Assembly (NCBI GenBank): GCA_964020085.1 | Contig: OZ026600.1 | Coordinates: 13,922,135 to 13,986,134 of the forward strand | DNA: 64,000 nucleotides | Source: Micromussa lordhowensis | Taxonomy: Eukaryota > Cnidaria > Anthozoa > Scleractinia > Lobophylliidae | Direction of reading: 5' to 3' | In this document: positions 21,991-32,897 of the stretch, piece by piece | How the letters are laid out: each line of letters opens with the position of its first letter | Numbering within the stretch: position 1 is the stretch's first letter | Position numbers and translations under genes: made by a program | The notes under the pieces: generated by a model | Told to the model about the DNA's origin: nothing | Seen by the model: the letters and a program-made list of their open reading frames with translations, nothing else | The model's database searches: none

Positions 21991-23157
21991 ATGACACGAA
22001 CATCGGAGTACACTAAATTGAGAATTATTTCTCTTGCTTCTAAATCCAAAAGTATAAATGCAATCGTACGTCAGCTTAAAGAGGAAGACATGAGAATAAC
22101 ACGTCAAACGGTGGCCAAAGTTCTGAAAAAGTACAGAGAAAGTGGAACACTCGCAGATAAAACAGCACCCGGTAGACAGCCAAATTTAACCAGGGACCAA
22201 ATGGACTTTATCGATTCTAAGATGGAAGAGAACGATGAACTAACGTCCATCGGTAAGACTTACAGCCAAATTGCAACGCAATTACACAGCTAATTGCAGT
22301 TCTGTAGCTAACTCGATCTATACTGTATAAATTTCCAGGTCTACAGAGACTACTTTACGCAGAACTTGGCATTCGACTGTCTACGGCTACGATCAAACGA
22401 GCTCGGAAGAAACTTGGATGGACGAAGTGCGGCCCTAAATACTGCCAGATTGTTCGTGAGGCAAACCGAGTTGCCCGGCTGACCTTCGCCCAAGAATGCC
22501 TCGATCGCGGAGAGACATTCGACGATGTTATTTTCACAGACGAGAGTACGATCTGGCTCGAGCGTCATGGCAAAGTCTGCTTCCGCAAAAAGGGCGAGCC
22601 ACCGAAAATGAAGCCGAAGGCCAAACATCCTTTTAAAGTTAATGTATGGGCCGGCATCTCGAAGAGAGGTGCGACGCCCATATTAATTTTTACGGGCATC
22701 ATGCGGAAAGAGTTTTACGTCGAGCAGATTTTAAGTAACGTTCTTCTGCCCTTCACACAAACGACGTTTGCTGATGGATATCGTTTCCAGCAGGACAACG
22801 ATCCTAAACATAAGAGTAAGTATTTATGATTTTCTCTTGTTTCTGTTTCGATATCCGACATTTGCTAATTTTTGTTTCTTTTATTTCAAGGTAGACCAGC
22901 AATGCAGTTCGTACAAGAGAACAACATAAACTACTGGCCTACTCCTGCCGAGAGCCCCGACATGAATCCGATTGAGCTGCTCTGGCACGAACTTAAGAAC
23001 TTCTTACGTACCGTAGTGAAACCAAAAAACAAGGACGAAGTTGTCGCTGGTATTCAGAGGTTCTGGGACACCAGCAAAGTGTATCAGATACATTGGCCAC
23101 CTGAGAAAAGTGATCCCGGCTGTTGTTCAACGCGAAGGAAGAGCGTCTGGCTTCTAA
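21991..23157 (+). pseudogene. Tc1-like DD34E transposase with two introns, one frameshift
   Basis: Exon 1 (21991-22252) encodes an HTH-rich N terminus (KSINAIVRQLKEED, ITRQTVAKVLKKY). Intron 1 is 22253-22338 (GTAAGA..TTCCAG). Exon 2 (22339-22815) carries the first catalytic Asp in VIFTDES and the second in FQQDNDPKH. Intron 2 is 22816-22890 (GTAAGT..TTCAAG). Exon 3 has the final Glu in SPDMNPIELLW. Exon phases join perfectly. Near 23070 (after RFWDT) the frame slips by one base; the alternative frame gives the expected tail and a TAA at 23155-23157. The enzyme would cut and paste DNA at TA sites. It may be the transposase of the surrounding 7.6-kb element, or a later insert. Confidence 0.8.
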
Positions 23158-23658
23158 AATATATATATTTTTAAATAAACAAACGGTTTCTTTAGGAGCC
23201 ACCAATTTTACAAAAGACTTTACCAGCGTGTTGACTTAGTTATAGCCTGGAAGAGGCCAACTGACTTACTGCAATACCTCTCCTGTTGTATAAACACTGG
23301 CATCAACACTGACAACAAATTATAGTCAAGTCAACTATCGAATAGAGCGGTTTTCAATCGAGTGTCGTAAAACCAAAACCAACCCTATTACTACTTAGCC
23401 AATCTCAAACCATAGTAAAAACAAAACCAAAGTAATTGCCTGATTTATACTTTCCATACTCAAATGAAAACCGCTCTAATCTGCAGATCAAGACTTCTTA
23501 TGTTCTATTGCACGAAACCCATAGACCGCCCCATAGGATTAAAGCATTTCTAAGAAAAACAACAACCATTATAAATTGAAAAGAATGCTTCAGTAACCGG
23601 TTGAAATTTGAGAAGCATTTCTTCAGTAATGTCTATTGCAGATCATTTACTGTCTTTC

Positions 23659-23751
23659 TAGCCTGCGTGGCAGGCCAATTCTCCCGCGTCCGATCCTCCC
23701 GCGCTTTGCGCGCTCGTCTTTCCCCTTTCCCTCCCCTTGCCACGCAGGCTA
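23659..23751. mobile_element. 93-bp MITE with 14-bp perfect inverted ends
   Basis: TAGCCTGCGTGGCA at 23659-23672 is exactly inverted at 23738-23751. The GC-rich core contains GCGCTTTGCGCGC. The flanking stretch 23220-23640 shows no gene. Confidence 0.7.
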
Positions 23752-23844
23752 CTGCCTTTCGGGACGCACTACCATTAGAGTCTTTACCAATTTGATAAAA
23801 ATTAATCAACTTTATTGCTCTCCGAGGCATCAAGGCAAACATTA

Positions 23845-24300
23845 AAAATATCTCCGGTTATATTTGGCATAAATCATTCATTCGAACGCCAAAATACTAC
23901 ATCTTTGAAACTGGGGCTCTCATCAGGGTTTTCGCATGTTTCAAGGTTTCACACTCAAAATGTGGTGTACTCGCACGTTCACAAGTTTGAATCAGTTCTA
24001 GTAAAATGTCGGTCGGGGTTTCATGATCAAAGCGTGGTTTCGCATGTTTCAATACAAGCATGAATAAAAAGTTAGTCAAGGTAACATGTGCAAAGCAGGT
24101 GAGTATTCACAAGTTTGAATAAAAAAGCCATTCAAAAGTGAAGTGAATGATCAAAGCGTGGTTTTGCGTATTCACAACCTTTGAATAAAAAGTTAGTCAA
24201 GCTTTCAAGTGCAAAGCATGTATTCACAAGTCTGAATATAAAGTTATTCGCTTGGTCACAAAGCGTGGTTTCGCATGTTCCCAAGACTACAGAATACAGG
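23845..24300 (+). repeat. Partial 212-bp unit followed by diverged short repeats
   Basis: ATCTCCGGTTATATTTGGCA with CATTCATTCGAACGCCAAAA (about 23845-23895) is a diverged piece of the left-array unit in the same orientation. Then recurring words AAAGCGTGGTTTCGCATGTT and TTCACAAGTTTGAATAAAAA occur at irregular 60-90-bp spacing. Confidence 0.6.
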
Positions 24301-24324
24301 GTCATTTTTTGAAGTCTTTTTTTC

Positions 24325-24560
24325 CCGAAGCGGCTCGGCGGCTCGCCAGTCGTATTAAGTGCTTAAAGAAAGAGGAAGGTGGATAATTTAGTGGTGCGAC
24401 GGCTCGATGGCTCGACAGATGTATTGAGTGTTAACATCAAAAGAACGAGAAAGGAATACAATTTGGCGGCTTGGCGGCTCGTCAGTCGTATTGAGTGTTT
24501 AAAGAACAGGAAAGGTATATAATTTAATGGCTCGGCGGCTCGGCAGTCGAGTTTTGCGCG
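24325..24560. repeat. 62-75-bp tandem repeat, four copies
   Basis: GGCTCGGCGGCTCG-type blocks at about 24331, 24404, 24466 and 24531 are each followed by CAGTCGTATTGAGTG and an AAAGAAYAGGAAAG stretch. Confidence 0.7.
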
Positions 24561-25246
24561 AAACGGCAAATCAGACGGGAACGATGAGAGGCAGCTATAT
24601 TCGCAGGCTACAAAGTTGGCGAAGAAATTGTTGACGGCGTTGCTTTGTTGAGATTTAGTTATCATGACCATCGATTTTCAAATCAAATAACTAAACTAGA
24701 GGCAAATCAAATTCAGCAAAATTTGTATACGAGTCAGACCCAAGTCAGAAAACAACGTACATGTAGTCGTGACAGGTAACGCAACGCCATTAAAACTTCT
24801 TAATAACGTGTAGTACGCATAATGAATGGGAAAGTTTCTGAGAAAAACTTGTTTATCGATGGTGTAAGCCATAAAAGAAACATCCTGTGTGGGTTCGAAT
24901 TCAGAACGCTGTTTACAAACGGGTTTCTTTGTCGATTCTGCTGAAATATGATGCAGCGGTATTTAAATTTATTTTGAACACATTCCAAAGCCGTTGCGAC
25001 GGATGTAGTGTGGTAAGTGATGAAAACGTCTCCTCTTCTCATGAAAGTTCCGTTCGAAAAGGGTAACCCGTTTATATCGATAAGCAGATACTTTCTATCT
25101 AACTCATATGCACTTGCAACAACGTATCGGGAGAAGTCTTCATGCTGCCCGTACTGTAGTCGTTTAGTTTTTTCGTGCTGTCAAGCTTTTCTTTAGAACA
25201 ATAGCCCGCTGACAGTAGAAAAACAATAAGCTAGCTCATAAATACT

Positions 25247-25427
25247 AATGAACATACGCGTATATGCGTATATGGGTATATATGCATTTTTATACGCACA
25301 TACGCGTATAGGTATACGCACATACGCGTATAATCATACGCACATACGCGTATGCTCATACGCATATACGCGTATACCTATACGCACATACGCGTATATT
25401 TATACGCGTATTATGCGCATGTTTTGG
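25247..25427. repeat. 22-bp minisatellite, right end of the 7.6-kb element
   Basis: Five to six copies of TATACGCACATACGCGTATA plus two bases, in the same orientation as the left-end copy although the element's termini are inverted. Confidence 0.85.
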
Positions 25428-25461
25428 TTAACGTATATCTGAGCGGTACTGTAACTAACAG

Positions 25462-25637
25462 TGTTACCGATACTTCAACTCAACAACATTTGTAATTTTT
25501 CGACCATAATTTATTCCAAAAGTCCAGCCAGTTGTTCTACAAAGCCAAAATGACCAAAAACCATGTGCTTAAATCCGGGTACATAGTTTTCCTACTTAGT
25601 ACTTCATATTATGTCCACGTAATGTCAAATTTCGATT
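25462..25637 (-). repeat. BEL/Pao copy 1, 3' LTR
   Basis: A 176-bp block starting TGTTACCGATACTTC and ending AATTTCGATT, about 95% identical to the block at 31574-31751. It follows the integrase-side end of the coding region. Confidence 0.85.
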
Positions 25638-25638
25638 T

Positions 25639-26615
25639 TTAATTGGGCAAACACTCTTCAAGTAGCGCCAATTTAGTCACAGGATGTTTCATTGCACCAA
25701 ACTTGGTCTTAGCTTCGGCTGATCGTATAATATTGTCATGTCCAGGAAAAACGTTCACAATTCTACCAAGAGATAAATGAATTGTATTATTATTATTATT
25801 ATTATTATTATTAAGAGGCCAGAAACCTCTTGGAACTGCATAATCAACAACTAGTACCAAATCTCCAATCTTGACATTGGCAGTGGGCTGTAGCCATTTC
25901 TTACGGGTAATCAGACAAGGTAGATGCTCTCATAACCACCGATTCCAAATGTGGGTCGCAACTACTTGTGCTTGATGTCAGCGTTTGTGACTTGATATCT
26001 CCCTGTCGACAAAGACGCCGGGTGGTAAGTTGACAGTTCCTCTTCCTATGATAAAGTGATTCAGGGTCAAGATCATCCACATCTGAGCTCACTTCAGTCA
26101 GGACGACTATTCACAAGCCATTCCACTTCAGCAAAGGCGGTTAACAAGACTTCATCAGTAAGGACTTGATTCTGTAGGACAACATCTAGTGCTTTCTTGC
26201 ATGATCTCACGAGGTGCTCCCATACGCCTCCCATATGAGGCGTGGCTGGAGGATTGAACACCCACTGTGTTCCATCTTAACTCAACACACTTCCAATCTT
26301 ATCTTGGTTCCAAGCACTGATACACTCGCGTAACTCGCGGTTTGCTCCAACAAAATTTGTTCCATTGTCAGAGTAGATGACAGTTGGTTTACCTCTCCTA
26401 GCAATAAACCGTCTAAGACAGATAATGAAGGAATCAGTGGATAAGGAGAATGCAGCTTCCAAATGGACAGCTCTTGTCGCCATGCAAGTAAAGAGGCAGC
26501 CATATCTCTTGTTCTGTTTCCTTAGATGCTTCACCTTTAGCGGTCCAAAGACATCTACGCCAACTTTGGAGAATGCTGGTGCAATTTGCAGACGATCATA
26601 TGGAATACTTGCCAT
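25639..26615 (-). pseudogene. BEL/Pao integrase core and C-terminal DUF5641, broken
   Basis: The frame from 26615 has the first two catalytic Asp residues (GVDVFGPL, YSDNGTNFVGA). An in-frame TAA interrupts it at 26277-26279, and the same frame then goes on with the Glu-bearing block (PHMGGVWEHLV). A stop and frameshift near 26100 lead into fragments of the DUF5641 tail (25901-26092, 25639-25860). In that tail a TTA-type microsatellite (about 25785-25814) encodes nine consecutive Asn between FWPL and LGRIV. The integrase inserts the element's DNA copy; this one cannot be made whole. Confidence 0.85.
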
Positions 26616-26675
26616 CGTGGGTGGGACTGGTTTTGCTTTTCACCTTCGGCAGTAAGAACACTGATGAAGAATCTT

Positions 26676-28771
26676 TCATACTGTAGTACGGCAGCGCAAG
26701 ATCCAATACCATTGTCTCAACTCATTTCGGACATGGTCCACTCCTTCATGTTTCAGTCTCTCATGATCCATGATGATTAGTCGGGTGAACTCATGATCGG
26801 GTGATAGCACTATTGGGTGGCGGCTACAAAATGGAATATTGGCTCTCTCAATTCGACCACCGGCACAAACAATTCCATATTCATCAAGAAAGAGTGATAG
26901 CAATACCAATTTACTCTTACTTGAAACATGTTGTTTTGACTTGAGGGCTGCAACTTCTTGAGGAAATGATTCCTCTTGGGTAGTATGGATCCAAAACTTT
27001 TGGGCTTGCTCAATCTCTTCAACCAACAAAGTACCAATACGACGTTCCCATTTCAAGTGTCTACAGTTGTAGATAAAACGGTTAAGGTACGCGGTTACTC
27101 TAAGAAACTTTGTCAGAGATGAGTACTTAGCTGGAGAAGAGTATTCGTTCTTTGTATCTTCCGCTGCACCAATCCAAGTCACAGTAGTGTCTTGGGCATG
27201 GGGGTCATCAACGGTTTGCTTGCGAGGTTCAAGCGTTGAATTTCCCTTTTGCCATTTCTCTTCTGGAAGGAGCAAGAAGGCGAGGCCATTTAGCCAACGA
27301 CTGCTGGATGTAATTGAAGTTACTGATAATCGCCTGCTACCATCATCTGCTGGGTTTAACGGTCCTGGACAGTGATTCCATTGACATGGGTCAGTTGAAT
27401 CCAGGATCTCACCAATTTGGTTAGCGATAAAGGCAGGGTGCCATTTTGACACTTCACAAATCCACTGAAACACAGTGCTGCTGTCTGTCCAGAAATAAGT
27501 AGAGTCGATGATATAATCATGTTCCTTGACTACCACCAATGATAACCTCACACTCAATACAGCAGCCTGCTGTTCAAGCTTTGGTATGCTCAAGGGTTTC
27601 TTGGGTGCTACTCGAGTCTTGGCGGTAACAAATGAGCATTTCACTGCTCCACTGGCATAGCAGAATCTGAAGTAACCCACAGAGCAGAATGCCTGTTCGC
27701 TGGCATCCCCAAAGACATGAAGCTCAGTAGCAGATGGGCAGTCTGGGACGTGACGATAGAAACAGGGGATGCGAAATTGTGAAATTCCATCCAGCTCTTC
27801 TTGCCACTTAGACCACTCCTCTAGAAGTTCTGATGGCAGCACGTCATCCCAACCAATACCACACTGCCACACTTGCTGAAGAAGTATTTTTGCTCTGACC
27901 AGGAATGGAGCTAGAATCCAATGGGATCAAAGAGTGATGCTATCAGGCTCAGCATCTTGCGACGAGTGCCCGCTATGTTCCTCTTCACAACCTCATAGAC
28001 AAAAGAGTCTGAATTGGTGTCCCAGATGACACCCAGAGCACGTTCCACAGGCATTATGACATTTTCATCCACGACCTTAACAGAGGGAGCTCTTTCCAGT
28101 TCTGGTATTTGCGTGATCACTTCTTTCTCATTTGAGATCCACTTGGTCAAGTGGAAACCTCCCAGGTTAAGCATTTCAGAAAGTTGTTGTTGCATTTCCA
28201 AAGCTTCATCAGCTGATTTAACAGACTTGAAAAAGTCATCCATGTAAAAGTTTTGCTTCACAGCTAGAGCTCCAAATATGTGCCGCATGAACTGGTAGAC
28301 TTTGATCGCTGATTCGGGGGATTGATGCCATAGAAAACGAAGGGCAACTTGATCTGCTTCCGGGACGGCAACTTGATTAAACATTGCTTCAATGTCTCCT
28401 GAAAGCGCATCCTTTTCTTCTCGAAATCGCGTGAAGATTCCCACAAGGTTGTTAAGCAAATCTGGGCAACTTAGAAGATGGCTGTTTAATGATGAGCCCT
28501 GAAACTTTGCAGTGGCATCACATACTCGTCGAACCTTACCAGGTTTCTTCGGATTGATAACAGGGTGATGAGGAAGGTACCATTTGCACGTGACTGGAAC
28601 AGCTGCTTCCTCTTTAGTAAGGCATTTGATGTATCCCTTTTTCATGTCCATGTCAATAGTTTTCTTGTAATTTGCAGCCAACTTCAGGATCACAACTAAG
28701 TCTCTTCTCAAGAAATTCAAGTCACCGAGCTGCAGCGGCAAAGTTGTCAGGAAGATCAACACTGTCATCAC
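26676..28771 (-). pseudogene. BEL/Pao reverse transcriptase, RNase H and integrase zinc domain, broken
   Basis: From about 28690 down: RT with RRVCDATAKF, GDIEAMFNQV and the active site NFYMDDFF (28240 region), ending LFDPIGF at 27911. A frame change leads to the Pao-type RNase H (LHVFGDASEQAF, YFWTDSSTVFQWI) in 27872-26676, ending with the HHCC-type integrase zinc region (HEGVDHVRNEL). Between HIFGA and the YMDD box the sequence is about 30 residues shorter than usual for the family, an in-frame deletion within the fingers/palm. Confidence 0.85.
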
Positions 28772-28904
28772 ACCAAATCAAGGGAACCTCATAACGACCA
28801 TGCGCGTTTCGTGTGTTTTCGTTCAAGAATTTCATGACTCTTCCATCTTCGACGGAGTGTTGGGTGTCGTTGTCGTAACGGCAACCAAAGTTCTCTGTTC
28901 GCCA

Positions 28905-31066
28905 TCAATTTTTTACGGTTTCATTGAGCTCCTCGTCTGGAGTTGCCACATGAACTTTACAAACAGATTCTTGCTCTTGGATATACCCAGGTACATGACC
29001 AGTAACAGTCCAACCAATCCTAGTACAAACGCCAACAGGAGAACCCTTCGGACCATGTCGTATTTCCAGGGGAACAATGAGCTCTGCGACATCACTACCG
29101 AGGAGTAAAGAGACTTGAGTCCCTGCGACTTCAGTCAGCTCCAAGTCTGAGATGTGTGGCCACTTTTCTTGTAGCTCCTGGAGTTTCATTTTCTTCTTGG
29201 GTACATTCACGTGATCAACCACAAGAACTCCATTCACATCAAATTGGGTACCAAAGTCATTCACTGAACCAACTTGTACATTAACACGCTTCGATGTTTT
29301 CTGAATTCCATTTAAGAGCACACTTTCCAATGGACCATCCAAACCAAGCTTTTCAGCAACATTTGCTAGCAGCAAGCTACAAGTGCTTCCTGTGTCCAAT
29401 GTTGCGTGAATGTTAAAGTATCCCTTTGGACCATAGAGGGTTACTGGTACCACCTGTAACAACACAGAAGTGTGACTGCTTCTATGGGATGAGTTAGAAT
29501 GTTCATTAGATGAACCGACTGCTACTTCAACCACTGGGTTAGTAGGTGATGCTGCGTTAGTATTCTCCATTGAAGTAACATTCCTTAAATTGTGCAACAA
29601 TACATTGTGTGATCGTGAACACCCATTTACACCACACTGTTTCTGATTTAAACAATTGCTCAGCCAATGTTGGGAACTGAGGCAAGAGAAGCACAACCCA
29701 TGTTTTTGTACTTCATTAAGACATTCTTGCACACTTAGGGCCTTAAACTTGGGACAAGAAGATAACTTGTGTCCTTCTCCATGTCCCATAATGCACGAGG
29801 AATTTTTTGGCTGGGGACGAGATGTAAAGTTACTTGAGAAAGCATTTTGTCTCTCAGTCACTCTGTTAGACCCACCAAACCGAGCTTTATTCTTGCCAGG
29901 TTGAGATGAAAACCTGCCTGACACCTTTGGATAGCAATCATCATAGATATCAGCCTGACCCTTTAACCACAAACTGAAGTCAACAAGACTAGGCCTTTCC
30001 AACTTGGTAGCTTTCGTATTGTCTTTCCATTTGATTTTAAGCTCTTGGGAGAGCTTGTCAACAGCAAGGGAAATGTTTGCTTCCACTTTCAGATCACTTT
30101 CATATCCAAACTTCTTGAAAGTCCACACGGTAGTTGATACAACATCAGATAAGTTCCTAACTTCTTGAGGTTTGTCATTTTGTACACGAGGTGTTTTCCT
30201 GAGTCTGTCCAATGTGACTTTCACAACAAGAGAGGGTTTGCCAAATCTGGATTCCAATTCCTGCAGTGCTTCATAGTAAGAATCTCCACTGTAACCATAT
30301 CGTTCAATTGCAGACTTAGCTCTTCCAATCACAGAATCCTGCAGATGTTGCATTTTTCCATTTAGTGAGAGATTAGCATCATGAACAATTGATTTAAACA
30401 TAGAAGACCAATCAGACCAGTGTAAAGGATCGCCATCAAACTTGTTTAGACATAACTTAGGAAGAGAGTCACAAGTAGAATGACCACAAAACAGGGGTTT
30501 CTGGTTGTTTGTACTTGTTAAAGCTGATGGATGTGCTTGTAATTCTCCAATCCATGAGTGATAAGATGGCAATGTTTCTTTAGCTTTGTCAGACCTTGAA
30601 CTTTTAGGGACTTTGAATGAGACAGCTGATTTTGGTTGTTGCAATGATGTTGAAGATTTGACAGCTTCTGCAGTAACGTTGGTTGACAATAAAGTTTCAT
30701 GATTCGCTTTTGCTTCATGGGAAGTATGACTAGTGAGAGGTTTAGGGATTATGGGTAAGTCTCCCACCACAGCATTTGAATGTTCAAACTCCAAAGATTC
30801 ATCTGCAAAGTCAAGCAATCGATTAGGCAGAGCTTCAGGGTCATGATCTTCATTTTGGGCCTTTTCAAAGATTGCTTCTTCGGCTGCGACCCGTGCAGCC
30901 TCGTCCTTAGCTTCTGGAGTCTTTCTTCAGCTTTGAATTTGAGTGTTTCAGCTTTGTCTTGGAAAAGCTCAGGCTTTCTCTTAACCTCCAGTTGTTTTTC
31001 AAACTCCTCCATTCTTCGCTGTTCCTCCAAAGCAAGCTGTTTTGCTTTAATTTCCGCCGAGGTCAT
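28905..31066 (-). pseudogene. BEL/Pao Gag and aspartic protease, broken
   Basis: ATG 31066 opens a coiled-coil-like, Lys/Glu-rich N terminus (EEQRRMEEFEKQLEVKRK). A frameshift near 30820 leads to the main 637-residue frame: a Gag core with FDGDPLHWSDW (DUF1759-like), a Cys/His region (HGLCFSCLSSQHWLSNC), and a retropepsin-like site ATLDTGSTCSLL. It stops at a TGA (28905-28907) where related elements have Trp, and the same frame stays open beyond. Gag forms particles and the protease matures the polyprotein. Confidence 0.85.
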
Positions 31067-31573
31067 TTTTGCGCGAATTTCGGCTGCATGGGAGGATCTC
31101 GCCGTTGTAGAAGTTTTGCTTAAACTTTACTTAACCGAGCTTAATCCGCTGGAACTTTCCTCTGCTCTTTCGTCAAGGTGCGCGCTGGCCATTAATTTAG
31201 CCTCTTGAACTCTTTCGAGCTGTTCCTCGTTCTAATCTGATGCGGTTTTGTGTTTATTCTCTGGGATTACAGAGACGAGTTCATCATTAAGGTATACTGA
31301 GATATTCTTGCAGATTGCTTACATAACCATGAATAATAGCTTTCCATCCATATTGTTCAATGGTTGAATCTAATTTCTTCAGAGTGTTAGTTATTCGTCT
31401 TTTAACCGCAGCACGTTTGTTTTTTAAACTCACAATTTTCGTACTCACTGTTTGGGTTACGTGAGCTGAATCCAAAGGGCGTCCGCCATCGCCGATCGCT
31501 TCGGTCCCATCCATAACAATTTCCACACCACTTCTATTCGCTCATTCTATCCGGCTTCCAAGGACCAGAAAAA

Positions 31574-31751
31574 TGTTGCCGATACTTCAACTCGGCAACA
31601 TTTGTAATTTTTCGACCATCATTTATTCCAAAAGTCCAGCCAGTTGTTCTACAAAGCCAAAATGACCAAAAAACCATGTGCTTAAATCCGGGTTACAAAG
31701 TTTTCCTACTTAGTATTTCATATAATGTCCACGTAATGTCAAATTTCGATT
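31574..31751 (-). repeat. BEL/Pao copy 1, 5' LTR
   Basis: A 178-bp partner of the LTR at 25462. Differences are few (for example GTTGCC versus GTTACC near the start), so the insertion is not very old. Promoter elements were not resolved. Confidence 0.85.
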
Positions 31752-31806
31752 AAAGACAGAAAAATACAGTTCTGCGGCGATAACAAACAGCACAAGTTGT
31801 GTTGCA

Positions 31807-32640
31807 ATGGAAGCGCAACTGGAAAGTCAAAGACAAGTTGGCCCTGTGACTGAGGAACCGTGTGAAACAATATACACCCCAATTTTAAACGTTCATGATT
31901 ACTTGTCCTCTGGTGCCCCTGAAAAGTCCATTGAGGAAATGCTAGAGGCAGCACAAAAGAGGATTGAGGATCTGGAGGCCATGTTAGAAAGGCAAACACT
32001 ATTTGGGCGGCTGCAAATGAAACCTGACAAATGAATAAAGTTTTATACAGGTTTTCCTCCTTTTGAAGTTCTTGTGACCACATTTAGAACTTTAAGACCC
32101 ACTGCAGAAAATATGTATTGATGGTCCCAAATGCAGTGCCATGAAAAATTGTAAACTTGGGTTTGTTTGATCAGTTTTATTTATTGCTTGAAAAGTTACG
32201 GGTGGTTACTCTAAACCAGGTGTTAGCAGACAATTTCAATGTTATTGCCTGGGCAAATTTTCTTTACTTCATGCTGGGTAGTTTTTGCATTTGGCCATCT
32301 CGGCCCAAGATTCAGAAAAGAATGCCAGACTGTTTCAAAAAACATATCCAAGTTGTAGGGGAATCATCGATGCCTCTGAAATAAGGGTTCAAGCACCATC
32401 AAGCATGATTTTGAACAGTGAGATGTATTCATCATACAAGAGCCACACAACTTACAAGGGGAATGATGTAATTTCACCTTCCCGACAAATTATTCACTTT
32501 TTGAGGGCTCTATGTCAGACAAAGAGCTGGTAAGGCAGTCTGGGCTTCTACCACTTCTCCAGCCTGGGGATCAGCTTAGGGCTGATAAAGTTTTGTTATT
32601 CAGGATCTTTTAACTCTCCTTGGATGTGAAGGATATGGAC
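31807..32640 (+). pseudogene. Second THAP/DDE_Tnp_4-type transposase remnant
   Basis: ATG 31807 gives a 75-residue acidic, helix-prone segment (SIEEMLEAAQKRIEDLEAML). Frameshifted blocks then match DDE_Tnp_4 proteins: TGFPPFEVL near 32050, LRPTAENM, VQAPSSMILNSEMYSSYKSH (about 32390-32450), and SDKELVRQSGLLPLLQPGDQ (32510-32575). The first two blocks correspond to the region before the catalytic core, so it is related to, but not a copy of, the minus-strand remnant at 14880-16313. It is inactive. Confidence 0.7.
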
Positions 32641-32897
32641 TGTAGCTTGTTTAATAAGCAACTTTCAGGGGCCCTTATTTTATGAACGGTAAACTGAAAT
32701 TTTTTCACATGAAGTAAAATGTACCGTAAATGACCATGTACAAGGCCCGGGTCGCATTACAGACCAATTTTGAACTTGGCTGATTTCAAAACGTCTGGAA
32801 AAATCAAATTGCGAGACTCGAAGTGAAATTGATAAAAGAAATTTACGGTCGCATTTCAGTTTTGGTGAAATGAAATTGCCTTCTGCCCTCTGCCAGA

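Larger units (their letters stand above)
17813..25451. mobile_element. 7.6-kb TIR transposon with BEN gene and Tc1-like transposase
   Basis: CAGTACCGCTCAGATATACG at 17813 is found inverted at the other end, finishing at 25451. The identity continues through GTTAAC and both ends are flanked by TA. CAGT ends and TA duplications are the Tc1/mariner signature. Inside each end is a 22-bp minisatellite. The interior carries inverted arrays of 212-217-bp repeats, a BEN-domain gene (minus) and an intron-containing DD34E transposase (plus). The arrangement suggests one composite element. The alternative is a smaller carrier hit by separate insertions. The spacer 24570-25240 shows nothing coding, and 17991-18479 is AT-rich without genes. 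Confidence 0.55.
25462..31751 (-). mobile_element. BEL/Pao LTR retrotransposon, degraded
   Basis: Two near-identical direct repeats (25462-25637, 31574-31751) bound a minus-strand gag-protease-RT-RNase H-integrase order typical of BEL/Pao. A primer-binding-like site, TGGTCCTTGGAAGCCGGA, lies next to the 5' LTR (31550-31567, minus). Several stops, frameshifts, an internal RT deletion and a microsatellite insertion show it is inactive. No clear target-site duplication: the left flank is AACAG and the right side has ACAG a few bases out. Its left edge is only 8 bp from the TA flank of the 7.6-kb transposon. Confidence 0.9.

Noticed and set aside
17840..25430. CRISPR-like arrays
   Set aside because: Repeats are contiguous minisatellites or 212-217-bp satellites without spacers, in a eukaryotic genome.
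25248..25442. Tyr/Arg/Thr-repeat protein frame
   Set aside because: It is a translation of the 22-bp minisatellite.
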